Shown here one piece after another: positions 26,041 through 33,380 of a stretch of 47,901 nucleotides of DNA; position 1 is the stretch's first letter; every line of letters begins with the position of its first letter. Under the pieces are notes generated by a model. It did not search any database. It saw only the letters and a list, made by a program, of their open reading frames with translations, and was not told the DNA's origin. The stretch lies in the NCBI GenBank assembly GCA_016209035.1, contig JACQWX010000083.1, forward strand, positions 1 through 47,901, in the 5' to 3' direction. Position numbers and translations under genes: made by a program. The stretch comes from Elusimicrobiota bacterium. GTDB lineage: Bacteria; Elusimicrobiota; Elusimicrobia; UBA1565; UBA9628.

Positions 26041-26057
26041 TGGGATAGTCTATTACA

Positions 26058-26091
26058 CCGCTGAAGGAATCCGCAAGGATTCCTTCAGCGG
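26058..26091. repeat. Perfect 15-bp hairpin at the 3' end of the radical SAM gene
   Basis: Arms CCGCTGAAGGAATCC and GGATTCCTTCAGCGG enclose GCAA. On the minus strand the stem includes the stop codon of the radical SAM gene and lies just before the AAA promoter region. It may terminate or stabilise the upstream transcript; no U-run follows. Confidence 0.85.
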
Positions 26092-26678
26092 CGGTTGCGT
26101 TTCAGGCCGCGCAGGAGCCCGCCGCTCGGGAATCCGGTGACCGTCGCGCTTCCGTCCGGGTGGACGTGCGCCTCCACGGCCAGGTCCGGCCACTCCTCGG
26201 GCCGGACTCGGCCGCTCAAGCGGTGGGCGGTCTGATTGGAGGAACCGGCCCAGGGAGGGCTCCCGCAAGCCGACGCGGCCTCGAAGCGTCCGGCGACCAG
26301 GAGGTCCGTCCTCTCCAAGACCGCCTTCTTACGCGGGTCGGCCGAGACTTCCTCGAAGGCGTAGCCGGTGAAGACCACGGAGTCGAGCCTCGGCTCCAAG
26401 GCGTCGAGCAGCGCGGCCACGCCATCGGGTTGGTCGAGCGGCTCCCCCCCGGAGACGGTGACCCCCCGCAAGGACGGGGTCGCGTGGATGCGCCGGGCCA
26501 ACTCCATGATGTCGACGGCCGTCCCGCCCTCCGGGCTCCAAAGGTCCTGGTTGAAGCAACCAGGACAGCAAAGGGAGCAGCCCTGCGTCCAGACGACGAA
26601 GCGCTCGCCCGGGCCGTTGACGCGGCTGCGGCCGAGCGTCAGGCCGATCCTGAGCATCATCGGGTGTCGTGGCCTCAT
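26085..26678 (-). CDS. NrdG-like radical SAM activating protein (197 aa)
   Basis: The cluster-binding motif CSLCCPGC (CxxxCxxC) occurs near residue 33, preceded by GPGERFVVWTQG and followed by NQDLWSPEGG, as in anaerobic ribonucleotide reductase activases and related single-cluster proteins. SGGEPLDQPDGVAALLDAL is the SAM-binding GGE motif, and VVFTGYAFEEV completes the half-barrel. Family members make glycyl radicals or act as pathway-specific activases. No nrdD is visible here, so a dedicated role with the adjacent AAA/DUF1257/DUF2997 genes (44 nt downstream, same strand) is plausible. Starts at 26678, 26660 or 26657 are possible; MLRIGLTLGRSRVNGPGE suggests the inner ones. Confidence 0.82.
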   Translation of the reverse strand: MRPRHPMMLRIGLTLGRSRVNGPGERFVVWTQGCSLCCPGCFNQDLWSPEGGTAVDIMELARRIHATPSLRGVTVSGGEPLDQPDGVAALLDALEPRLDSVVFTGYAFEEVSADPRKKAVLERTDLLVAGRFEAASACGSPPWAGSSNQTAHRLSGRVRPEEWPDLAVEAHVHPDGSATVTGFPSGGLLRGLKRNRR

Positions 26679-26691
26679 CCATCAAAAAAAG

Positions 26692-26699
26692 TATCATAT
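26692..26699. promoter_or_regulatory. Overlapping divergent -10 boxes
   Basis: GTATCATATC reads TATCAT on the plus strand (7 nt before ATG 26705) and TATGAT on the minus strand (before the radical SAM start). The two divergent genes would share one promoter core and could not be transcribed at the same moment. A run of A/T lies beside it. Confidence 0.45.
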
Positions 26700-26704
26700 C
26701 CGCG

Positions 26705-27157
26705 ATGGGAACGGTACTCCAGATTATCGCGGCCTATCTGCTCGGCGCCGCCTACGTCGCCGGCGGCGCGTTCGTGCTGGCGGGGACCCTGCTGCTCCTG
26801 CCCGAGTCGCGCCGCAACGCCAAGGACTTCGCCAAGGGCTCCTCCGCCGCCATCGCGGCCGGCGTGGCCTGGTTCCTGCTCGCTTCCCTCCTCTCGGTGC
26901 TGTTCCCGCCGGCCCTGGGCCTTGAGCGCACGCCGCCGAACGCCGGGCTCACCTCCCCTTGGCTCTTCGGCTGCGTCTGGGTGGTCGTCACCTTGGGCAG
27001 CTACCGGGCCATGGCCGCGGCCTACCGCCGCGTCTCCGGGGAACTCACCACGGGCTGGGGCGCGAGGATCGCCGCGGGCATCGTGGCCGTGGCCTTCTCG
27101 GTCGCTTGGACCGCCGCGCTCCTGGCCCCGGAGTCGGTCTGGACGCTCCGGCGTTAG
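26705..27157 (+). CDS. Small four-helix membrane protein (150 aa), unrecognised
   Basis: From ATG 26705 the protein has about four hydrophobic helices: LQIIAAYLLGAAYVAGGAFVLAG, SAAIAAGVAWFLLASLLSVLF, WLFGCVWVVVTLGSY and AAGIVAVAFSVAWTAALLA. Short charged loops separate them, including PESRRNAKDFAKGS. No family is recognised and no catalytic motif is seen. It precedes yajC by 54 nt and may be cotranscribed with the Sec genes, though yajC has its own leader. The frame is also open upstream to 26669, but the -10-like box favours 26705. Confidence 0.7.
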   Translation: MGTVLQIIAAYLLGAAYVAGGAFVLAGTLLLLPESRRNAKDFAKGSSAAIAAGVAWFLLASLLSVLFPPALGLERTPPNAGLTSPWLFGCVWVVVTLGSYRAMAAAYRRVSGELTTGWGARIAAGIVAVAFSVAWTAALLAPESVWTLRR

Positions 27158-27211
27158 AGCCTTGACCTTTCCCGCAAAAAATGGCTCAATACCCGACCAA
27201 ATCGAGGTCCC

Positions 27212-27538
27212 ATGCAGAGTCAACCGAATCCCATCATCAGCCTCGTCCCGATCATCGCGATCTTCCTCATCTTCTACTTCCTGCTCATCCGGCCTCAGCA
27301 GAAGGAGGCTCAGACGCACAAGAAGATGCTCGAGGGCCTTAAGAAAGGCGACCGCGTCCTGACCAACTCAGGGTTCTACGGCACCATCATGGGCATGAAG
27401 GGCGACGACCTGGAGGTGCGCTTCAGCGACAACGTGAAGCTCCTCATGGCTCGTTCCGCGGTGAGCCGCCTACTCTCGTCTTCGCCCGACGGCGGCTTGC
27501 AGCCGGCGGGGGCGAAGAAGGAGGGAGGTGCCTCATGA
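27212..27538 (+). CDS. yajC: YajC, preprotein translocase accessory subunit
   Basis: At 108 aa it has one N-terminal membrane helix (LVPIIAIFLIFYFLLIRPQQKEAQ) with the hallmark RPQQK. It is followed by KMLEGLKKGDRVLTNSGFYGTIMG and VRFSDNVKLLMARSAVSRLL, the small conserved cytoplasmic domain. It binds SecDF and supports Sec export at the inner membrane. The order yajC-secD-secF is the classical one. Its TGA lies 52 nt before the proposed secD start, with a hairpin between. Confidence 0.96.
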   Translation: MQSQPNPIISLVPIIAIFLIFYFLLIRPQQKEAQTHKKMLEGLKKGDRVLTNSGFYGTIMGMKGDDLEVRFSDNVKLLMARSAVSRLLSSSPDGGLQPAGAKKEGGAS

Positions 27539-27563
27539 AGACGGCGGTTCGCCCCCCTCAACT

Positions 27564-27592
27564 ACTTTCCTCCCCCGTGGGGGGAGAAAAGT
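27564..27592 (+). promoter_or_regulatory. Hairpin covering the secD ribosome-binding site and start
   Basis: Arms ACTTTCCTCCCCC (27564-27576) and GGGGGAGAAAAGT (27580-27592) pair with a single C-A mismatch around GTG. The 3' arm contains the GGAG Shine-Dalgarno and two bases of the secD GTG start (27591), so it would restrain secD translation unless opened. Confidence 0.6.
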
Positions 27593-29003
27593 GACAAAGC
27601 TTCAGATCAAGTGGATCGTCGTCGGCGCCATCTTCATCCTGGCCCTGTTCCTGCTCTACCCGAGCATCAACTGGTACGCTACGGATTCGGCCGAGCGCGA
27701 GAAGCTCGAGGCCTTCCGCATGAGGCCCAAGTATCTGGTCAACTTGGGGCTCGACCTCAAGGGCGGGACGCACCTCTTGATGGAGCTCGACATCGACAAG
27801 CTCGACGCCAAGGCCGACATCCAGGACGCCATGGCGCGGGCCATCGAGATCATCCGCAACCGCGTGGACCAGTTCGGCGTGGCCGAGCCCTTGATCGCCC
27901 GGCAGGGCAAGCGGTGGATCGTGGTGCAGCTCCCCGGCATCTCGAATGCGGCCGCGGCCAAGGAGATCGTGGGGAAGACCGCGCTGCTCGAGTTCCGCAT
28001 GGTCCAGAGCGGGGAGAAGGTGCAAGAGGCGCTGGGCAAGATCGCGGAGCTGGGCAGTCCCTTCGCGGGCGAGACCGTCTCGACCGCGGCGGCCAAGCTC
28101 GTCCCGGCCGGGATGGAGCTCTTCCGGGGCAAGGAGAGCACGATCTACCTCCTGAGCTCGTCGGCGCCGTTCACGGGCGCGGACCTCGAGACCGCCCGCG
28201 TCGAGACCGGCGGCGACTACGGCCTGCCCGTGGTGGGATTCAAGTTCAAGCCCGAGAAGGGGGCGCAGTTCGCGATCTTCACGGGCGCCAACGTCCAGAA
28301 GAACATGGCGATCGTGCTCGACAAGGTGGTCTACTCGGCCCCGGTCATCAAGCAGCGCATCACCGGCGGCTCGGGCATCATCGAGGGCCAGTTCACCATG
28401 CAGGACGCCCACGCCCTCTCCATCGTCCTGCGCGCAGGCGCCCTCCCCGCCCCGGTCAAGATCATCGAGGAGCGCACCATCGGCCCCTCCCTGGGCGAGG
28501 ACTCGATCAAGGCCGGCGTCACGGCGACCGCCATCGCGGGCCTCTTCATCTTCGTCTTCATGGTCTTCTACTACAAGGCCTCGGGCCTCGTCGCTGACCT
28601 GGCCCTGGTCTTGAACCTCGTCTTACTGACGGCCGGCATGGCCTACTTCGGCGCGACCTTGACCCTGCCCGGCATCGCGGGCATCATCCTGACCATCGGC
28701 ATGGCCGTGGACGCCAACGTCCTCATCCTCGAGCGCATGAAGGAGGAACTGGCCCTGGGCAAGCCCATTCGCCTGGCCGTGGACGGCGGCTACGAGAAGG
28801 CCTTCAGCGCCATCCTGGACTCGAACCTGACCACGGTCTTCACGGCGGTCTTCCTGTTCCAGTTCGGCACCGGGCCCATCAAAGGCTTCGCCGTGACGCT
28901 CATGATGGGCCTCGTCATCAGCATGTTCACCGCCATCTGGCTTACCAAGCTGATATACCACACCTACCTCGCCAGCCGCGACGTCACGGAGTTGAGCATC
29001 TGA
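27591..29003 (+). CDS. secD: SecD protein-export membrane protein
   Basis: GTG 27591 with GGAG four bases upstream starts MTKLQIKWIVVGAIF, the normal SecD beginning (471 aa). The frame is open further back to 27528, but that part is the hairpin region. Motifs: LGLDLKGGTHLLMELD, the P1 periplasmic domain (ARAIEIIRNRVDQFGVAEPLI..), then FTMQDAHALSIVLRAGALPAPV and the six-helix RND core with GMAVDANVLILERMKEE. It uses the proton gradient to complete Sec export together with SecF, which follows 2 nt later. Confidence 0.97.
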   Translation: MTKLQIKWIVVGAIFILALFLLYPSINWYATDSAEREKLEAFRMRPKYLVNLGLDLKGGTHLLMELDIDKLDAKADIQDAMARAIEIIRNRVDQFGVAEPLIARQGKRWIVVQLPGISNAAAAKEIVGKTALLEFRMVQSGEKVQEALGKIAELGSPFAGETVSTAAAKLVPAGMELFRGKESTIYLLSSSAPFTGADLETARVETGGDYGLPVVGFKFKPEKGAQFAIFTGANVQKNMAIVLDKVVYSAPVIKQRITGGSGIIEGQFTMQDAHALSIVLRAGALPAPVKIIEERTIGPSLGEDSIKAGVTATAIAGLFIFVFMVFYYKASGLVADLALVLNLVLLTAGMAYFGATLTLPGIAGIILTIGMAVDANVLILERMKEELALGKPIRLAVDGGYEKAFSAILDSNLTTVFTAVFLFQFGTGPIKGFAVTLMMGLVISMFTAIWLTKLIYHTYLASRDVTELSI

Positions 29004-29005
29004 CC

Positions 29006-29965
29006 ATGCAGATCATCGGCAAGACCAGCATCGACTTCGTCGGGAACCGCTGGAAGCTCTTCGCGGTCTCCATCTTCCTCGTCGCGGCGAGCGCCGTGAG
29101 CCTGGCGAAGAGGGGGCTCGTGCTCGGCATCGACTTCACGGGAGGGACCGTCATCCAGCTCGCCTTCGAGAAGGCCATCGCGCTGGGCGACCTGCGCAAG
29201 GCCATCGAGGCCGCGGGCGAGCCGGACGCCTCGCTCCAGAGCTTCCCCAAGACCAATGCCTTCTCCATCAGGCTCAAGACCTCCCTGGAGGCCAACGCGG
29301 CGGACATCGAGAAGGTCCTGGCCGGGGTCCAGAAGGAGGTCGGGGACAACAAGTTCCGCGTGGAGAGCCAGGAGTACGTGGGCCCGGCCGTGGGCAAGCA
29401 TCTCTACCGGCAGGCCCTGTGGGCCATCATCCTCTCGCTCTTGGGGATCATCGTCTACATCGCGTTCCGGTTCGAGAACCCCATCTGGGGCGTGGCCGGC
29501 GTCATCGCCATCGGCCACGACGTGCTCGCCACCCTGGGCCTTTTCTCCATCACGGGATGCGAGGTGGACCTCCTCATCGTGTCGGCGCTCCTGACCATCG
29601 CGGGCTACTCCATCAACGACACCATCGTCATCTTCGACCGGATGCGCGAGCTCATGAAGCTCTACCGCCACGACCCTCTCGACGCCACCATCAACCGGGC
29701 CGTCAACGAGACGCTCTCGCGCACCATCATCACCAACGGCACGATCTTCACCGTGGTCCTGATCCTGTTCCTGCTCGGCGGCAAGGTCATCCACAACTTC
29801 GCCATGGCCATGGTCTTCGGCGCGGTCGTCGGCACCTACTCGACCATCGCGATCGCCTCGCCCCTGGTGTACGAGTGGTACCACCGGACCAGGAGGCCTT
29901 CCCAGCCGCCGCCCCAGTTCGGCCGCCCCGGGGGCAAGGGCATCGGCAAGCCCAGGAGGGCTTGA
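29006..29965 (+). CDS. secF: SecF protein-export membrane protein
   Basis: At 319 aa it has standard SecF features: an FVGNRWKLFAVSIFLVAASA first helix, LVLGIDFTGGTVIQL, EYVGPAVGKHL, then a five-helix RND core with VTLGLFS-like and SINDTIVIFDRMRELM segments and NRAVNETLSRTIITN. A Pro/Gly/Arg-rich tail follows. It forms the SecDF pump. Its TGA overlaps the beginning of a dispersed palindromic element. Confidence 0.97.
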   Translation: MQIIGKTSIDFVGNRWKLFAVSIFLVAASAVSLAKRGLVLGIDFTGGTVIQLAFEKAIALGDLRKAIEAAGEPDASLQSFPKTNAFSIRLKTSLEANAADIEKVLAGVQKEVGDNKFRVESQEYVGPAVGKHLYRQALWAIILSLLGIIVYIAFRFENPIWGVAGVIAIGHDVLATLGLFSITGCEVDLLIVSALLTIAGYSINDTIVIFDRMRELMKLYRHDPLDATINRAVNETLSRTIITNGTIFTVVLILFLLGGKVIHNFAMAMVFGAVVGTYSTIAIASPLVYEWYHRTRRPSQPPPQFGRPGGKGIGKPRRA

Positions 29966-30029
29966 GGTGCCAGGCTTGGCCCGGACATCGGCCCCCAGCT
30001 CGAAGCCTGGCGCCTGGACCCCGTCATGA
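29963..30029 (+). repeat. KPGAW palindromic element, copy 2, with a 20-codon mini-ORF
   Basis: It starts at the secF TGA: GGTGCCAGGCTTGG, then a loop of about 28 nt, then CGAAGCCTGGCGCCTGG. The ends GGTGCCAGGCTT / AAGCCTGGCGCC pair over 12 bp with one G-T. A GTG at 29967 opens a frame VPGLARTSAPSSKPGAWTPS that stops at 30029, sharing ATGA with the start of the next gene (30026). Confidence 0.8.
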
Positions 30030-30610
30030 GGAAAGTCAAGGGTTTCAAGCTCGAGGTCAGGCCCAAGGAGGTCCAAAGGCTCGCCAAGAAGTCGGGCTTA
30101 GACATCGCCCCCATCGGCGGCCCGGAATGCCTCGCCAAGGAGATCCAACAGGTCTCGAAGCTGATCTCGCCGGCCGTGCTCTACGACACCTTCACGGGCT
30201 CGTCGGACGCCGACGCAGCCGCCAAGGGCGCGGGCCTCGCTCCCATCCCGGGCGTGGCCTTCAGCGTGGTGCTGGCGACCTTGGGCGGCGGGTTTGCGTC
30301 CAAGAGGCGCGAACTTGAGGAGGCGGACCCGCGGCGCGCTCGGCTCTGGGGCCTCATCGCCCAGAGCGCCCTGGCCGAGGCCGTGCGTTTCGCCGCGTCC
30401 CTCATCGACACCGAGGCCGCGCTGGAGAACTGCTGCTTAAGCCCCTTGAACCCCTTGACCGGGAGCGAGGCCCTGGCCTCGGCGCTCGACAGGCTCGACT
30501 GCGCCAAGATCGGGGTGAGCCTCGGTGACGAGGGCCTCGTCCCCGCGGACTCCGCCGTCGTGACCCTGAGCTGGCTCTCCAAGTCACGCGGCAGGAAGTC
30601 CAAGACCTAG
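30026..30610 (+). CDS. Possible B12-dependent methionine synthase activation-domain-like protein (194 aa)
   Basis: The layout resembles stand-alone MetH reactivation domains: an N-terminal helical stretch, a central TLGGGFASKRRELEEADPRRARLWGLIAQSALAEAV resembling the TLG..v....e....d...a...da.gs..aE region, and a C-terminal CCLSPLNPLTG..AL...LD..KIGVSLGDEGLVPADSAV, similar to the SP...ql..lf..l....iGv.Lt....m.P..Sv end. If correct it would bind SAM and reductively reactivate a corrinoid enzyme, but no metH is nearby. It follows the palindromic element after secF. The call rests on pattern memory and is moderate. Confidence 0.5.
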   Translation: MRKVKGFKLEVRPKEVQRLAKKSGLDIAPIGGPECLAKEIQQVSKLISPAVLYDTFTGSSDADAAAKGAGLAPIPGVAFSVVLATLGGGFASKRRELEEADPRRARLWGLIAQSALAEAVRFAASLIDTEAALENCCLSPLNPLTGSEALASALDRLDCAKIGVSLGDEGLVPADSAVVTLSWLSKSRGRKSKT

Positions 30611-30728
30611 AAGCGCGTCTCGTGCTTCCCGGCGTTCGTCGTGATGTGATTTCCCCGGTCGCCTGGTTGCCCAGAAGATGCCGTATGCGCTAGACTTATT
30701 AAGAGATGTCGGCGGATAAGTCTCGGGC

Positions 30729-32690
30729 ATGTTGATGCGAGCCGTCGCTCCCTATCTCGGGTACCTCTACGTGACCCTGGTGGGCTGGACCACCAGGTGG
30801 CGCGTCCTGGGCGGCGAGCACATGGCGGCCTTGAGGCGTTCGGGCCGGCGCCTCATCCTCGCCTTCTGGCATCAACGGCAGGTGTTCTTCACCTACTCCC
30901 ACCGGGGCGACGCGACCAAGGTCCTGGTGAGCCGCAGCCGCGACGGGGAGATCATCGCCCGCATCATGGAGCTCTCGGACATCCCGGCCGCGCGGGGCTC
31001 CTCGACCCGCGGGTTCTTCGCGGCGATCAAGGAGATGTCCAGGACCCTCGACGAGGGCCTGGACCTCGGCATCACGCCCGACGGTCCCAAGGGCCCTGCC
31101 CGGGAGGTCAAGACCGGCGTCGTGTTCCTGGCTCAGAGGCTGGGCATCCCCATCGTCCCCATCACCAATGCCCTGACCCACAAGCTGGTGTTCCGGCGCA
31201 GCTGGGACCAGTTCCAGGTGCCGCTGCCCTTCGGCAGGGGAGTCGTCCGCTACGGCGCCCCCATCCTGGTCGGGGCCGAGGACGACCCCGGGGCCAAGGC
31301 GGCCGAGATCAAGGCCGCCCTTGACCGCATCACCGACGAGGCGGACCGGGAGGTCTTGCTGGAGCCGTCCTTCCTGGACCGCGCGGTCGCCTCCGCGGTC
31401 GCGCTGCTCTCGACCCTGCTCGCTCCCCTCGCCGCGGCCGGCTTCGCGGCGAAGATGCTGCTTTCCCCGCGGAGAAGACTGCTGCTGTCTTTGCCCGTCG
31501 AATGGAAAGAACGGACGGGCCGACCGGATTCGGGGGCTCTGCGCGTGTCGCCCGGTCGTCCCGTGCTATGGCTGCACGCGGCCTCGGTCGGTGAGGTGGC
31601 GGGAGCCCAGCTCCTCATCGAGCGCATCCGCGCCTCGCGGGGCGCCCCCTCCATCGTCATGACCTGCAACACGGCCTCGGGACGGGCCAGGGCATTGAAG
31701 GTCCCGGGGGTCGAGGCCGCCTGGCTGGCGCCGCTCGACAGCCTGCCCACGGTGCGCAACTTCCTGGAGGGCGTCCGCCCTTTCGGCCTGGTCCTCATCG
31801 AGACCGAGCTTTGGCCCGCGATGCTGGAACTGGCCTTCGAGCGCGGCCTCAAGGTCGGCCTGGCCAACGGCCGCCTCTCTCCCAGGAGCTTCTTCGCCTA
31901 CCGCTGCTTCAGAGCGCTCATCGGGCCGTTCCTGAGGCGCATCGACCGGCTGGCCGCGCAGACCGAGGCCGACGCCGAGCGCTTGAGGTCCTTGGGCGCG
32001 AGGCCCGAGCGCGTTCGCGTCTGCGGCAACATGAAATTCGACCTCATCCAGCCTCCCTCCGGGCTCGAAGAGGCCAGGGCTGCCATGAGGAGGCTTGGCT
32101 GGGAGGACTCGCGGGTCGTGGTGGCGGGGAGCACCCACCCGGGCGAGGAAGGCATGCTCCTGGCCGCCTTCCGCGAGGCGCGCCGCGCGCATCCGGACCT
32201 CAGGCTCGTGCTCGCTCCCCGGCACGTGGAGCGCAGCTCGGACACGGCCGCCCTGCTCACCCGCTCGGGCGTGCGCTTCGCGCTGTGGTCCGAGCTTGCT
32301 CGCGCGGAGGGGCTGGAAGGGTATGAGTGCCTGCTCATCGACGCCATGGGCGTCCTGCCCTCCTGGTACGCCTGGGCGAGCGTCTGCTTCGTGGGCGGGA
32401 CCTTGGCGCCCGTGGGAGGCCATAACCTGCTCGAACCGGCCGCGCACGGCAAGGCATCCGTCTTCGGCCCGCACACCTTCCATACCGAGGCTTCGGCCCG
32501 GGCGCTGGTGAGATCGGGCGGCGGCATCCGGGTGCGCGGGGCCGAGGAGCTCGGGGAGGCCTTCAGGAAGCTGCTTGCCGACCCTGACGGGAGCCGCCGA
32601 GCCGGGCAGATGGCGCTCGACACCCTGCGCAGCCTGCGGGGAGGCGTCGAGCGCACCCTAGAGCACCTCGGACCCTGCCTTGAACCGTAG
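30729..32690 (+). CDS. waaA: DUF374 acyltransferase fused to Kdo transferase WaaA (653 aa)
   Basis: Residues about 1-210 are a DUF374 lysophospholipid-acyltransferase-like domain: LILAFWHQRQVFF, SRDGEIIARIME, STRGFFAAIKEM and PDGPKGPAREVKTGVVFLA. Residues about 225-653 are a full GT30 Kdo transferase: a hydrophobic anchor, LWLHAASVGEV with the catalytic Glu, IETELWPAML, NGRLSPRSF, CGNMKFDL and GGTLAPVGGHNLLEPAA. WaaA adds Kdo to lipid IVA at the inner membrane. DUF374 proteins are membrane-associated and have been linked to lipid A modification, so the fusion joins two envelope-lipid steps in one chain. The two domains are separate genes in the bacteria I know. The frame is continuous, with no sign of read-through. 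Confidence 0.93.
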   Translation: MLMRAVAPYLGYLYVTLVGWTTRWRVLGGEHMAALRRSGRRLILAFWHQRQVFFTYSHRGDATKVLVSRSRDGEIIARIMELSDIPAARGSSTRGFFAAIKEMSRTLDEGLDLGITPDGPKGPAREVKTGVVFLAQRLGIPIVPITNALTHKLVFRRSWDQFQVPLPFGRGVVRYGAPILVGAEDDPGAKAAEIKAALDRITDEADREVLLEPSFLDRAVASAVALLSTLLAPLAAAGFAAKMLLSPRRRLLLSLPVEWKERTGRPDSGALRVSPGRPVLWLHAASVGEVAGAQLLIERIRASRGAPSIVMTCNTASGRARALKVPGVEAAWLAPLDSLPTVRNFLEGVRPFGLVLIETELWPAMLELAFERGLKVGLANGRLSPRSFFAYRCFRALIGPFLRRIDRLAAQTEADAERLRSLGARPERVRVCGNMKFDLIQPPSGLEEARAAMRRLGWEDSRVVVAGSTHPGEEGMLLAAFREARRAHPDLRLVLAPRHVERSSDTAALLTRSGVRFALWSELARAEGLEGYECLLIDAMGVLPSWYAWASVCFVGGTLAPVGGHNLLEPAAHGKASVFGPHTFHTEASARALVRSGGGIRVRGAEELGEAFRKLLADPDGSRRAGQMALDTLRSLRGGVERTLEHLGPCLEP

Positions 32691-32706
32691 TATGCTATCC
32701 TGTGCC

Positions 32707-33306
32707 ATGATGACCGGAAACCGATGGATATCGGCCTTCGCGACGGTCGCGCTCCTCGCCCTTCCGGCGGCCTGGGAGGCCGCCCCGGCCTGGGCCGCCC
32801 GGAAGAAGGCGGGAGCGACCAAGGAGCCTAGGAAGAAGATGGAGCTCAAGAGCCCGTCGTTCGAGAACAACTCCACGGTCCCCAAGAGGCACACCTGCTC
32901 GGGGGAGGACGTCTCCCCCCCTCTGGCCTGGACCGGGGCGCCGCAGGGGACGCGGAGCCTCGCCCTCATCATGGACGATCCCGACGCCCCGGTCGGGACC
33001 TGGGTGCACTGGGTGCTCTACGACCTTCCGGCCGAGTCCAAGGGGCTGGCGGAGGGCTTGCCCAAGAAAGAGACCCTCCCGGACGGGGCCAAGCAAGGGC
33101 TCTGCTGGGGCGTGGAGGATTTCAGCCGCGTCGGCTACCACGGGCCGTGCCCGCCGCCGGGCAAGCCGCACCGGTATTCCTTCAGGCTCTACGCTCTCAA
33201 GGAGCCCCTGGGACTGCCTCCCAAGGCGACCAAGGCGGAGGTGCTCAAGGCCATGGCGGGCCGCGTCCTGGGCCAGGCCGAGCTCGTCGGCGCCTTCAAG
33301 CGCTAG
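32707..33306 (+). CDS. Exported PEBP (YbhB/YbcL) family protein (199 aa)
   Basis: The start ATG 32707 gives a signal peptide (MMTGNRWISAFATVALLALPA..WA); a TATGCT box ends 10 nt before it. A Lys-rich spacer leads to the PEBP fold: CSGEDVSPPLAWTGAP, LALIMDDPDAPVGTWVHWVLYD and YHGPCPPPGKPHRYSFRLYAL. These contain the conserved DPDAP and GPxPPxGxHRY ligand-site motifs. Bacterial members bind anions or small ligands; their physiological role is unclear. Its stop abuts a palindromic element that begins the next gene. Confidence 0.92.
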   Translation: MMTGNRWISAFATVALLALPAAWEAAPAWAARKKAGATKEPRKKMELKSPSFENNSTVPKRHTCSGEDVSPPLAWTGAPQGTRSLALIMDDPDAPVGTWVHWVLYDLPAESKGLAEGLPKKETLPDGAKQGLCWGVEDFSRVGYHGPCPPPGKPHRYSFRLYALKEPLGLPPKATKAEVLKAMAGRVLGQAELVGAFKR

Positions 33307-33380
33307 GTGCCAGGCTTGGCCCCAGCATCAGACCCCAACTCGAAGCCTGGCGCCTGGGCCGAGTCCAAGCCCGGCGTCTG
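33304..33380 (+). repeat. KPGAW palindromic element, copy 3, providing the next gene's start
   Basis: It begins with the PEBP-gene TAG and continues GTGCCAGGCTTGGCC ... CGAAGCCTGGCGCCTGG. A partial second unit (GAGTCCAAGCCCGGCGTCTGG) follows. GTG 33307 starts translation as VPGLAPASDPNSKPGAWAES. No ATG, GTG or TTG lies between the element and the first membrane helix of the gene, so the element must encode its N-terminus. Confidence 0.85.

Noticed and set aside
24586-26064. 492-codon plus-strand frame opposite the AAA ATPase
   Set aside because: Gly/Glu/Leu/Val-rich shadow; the minus strand has clear Walker A and B motifs and coupled neighbours.
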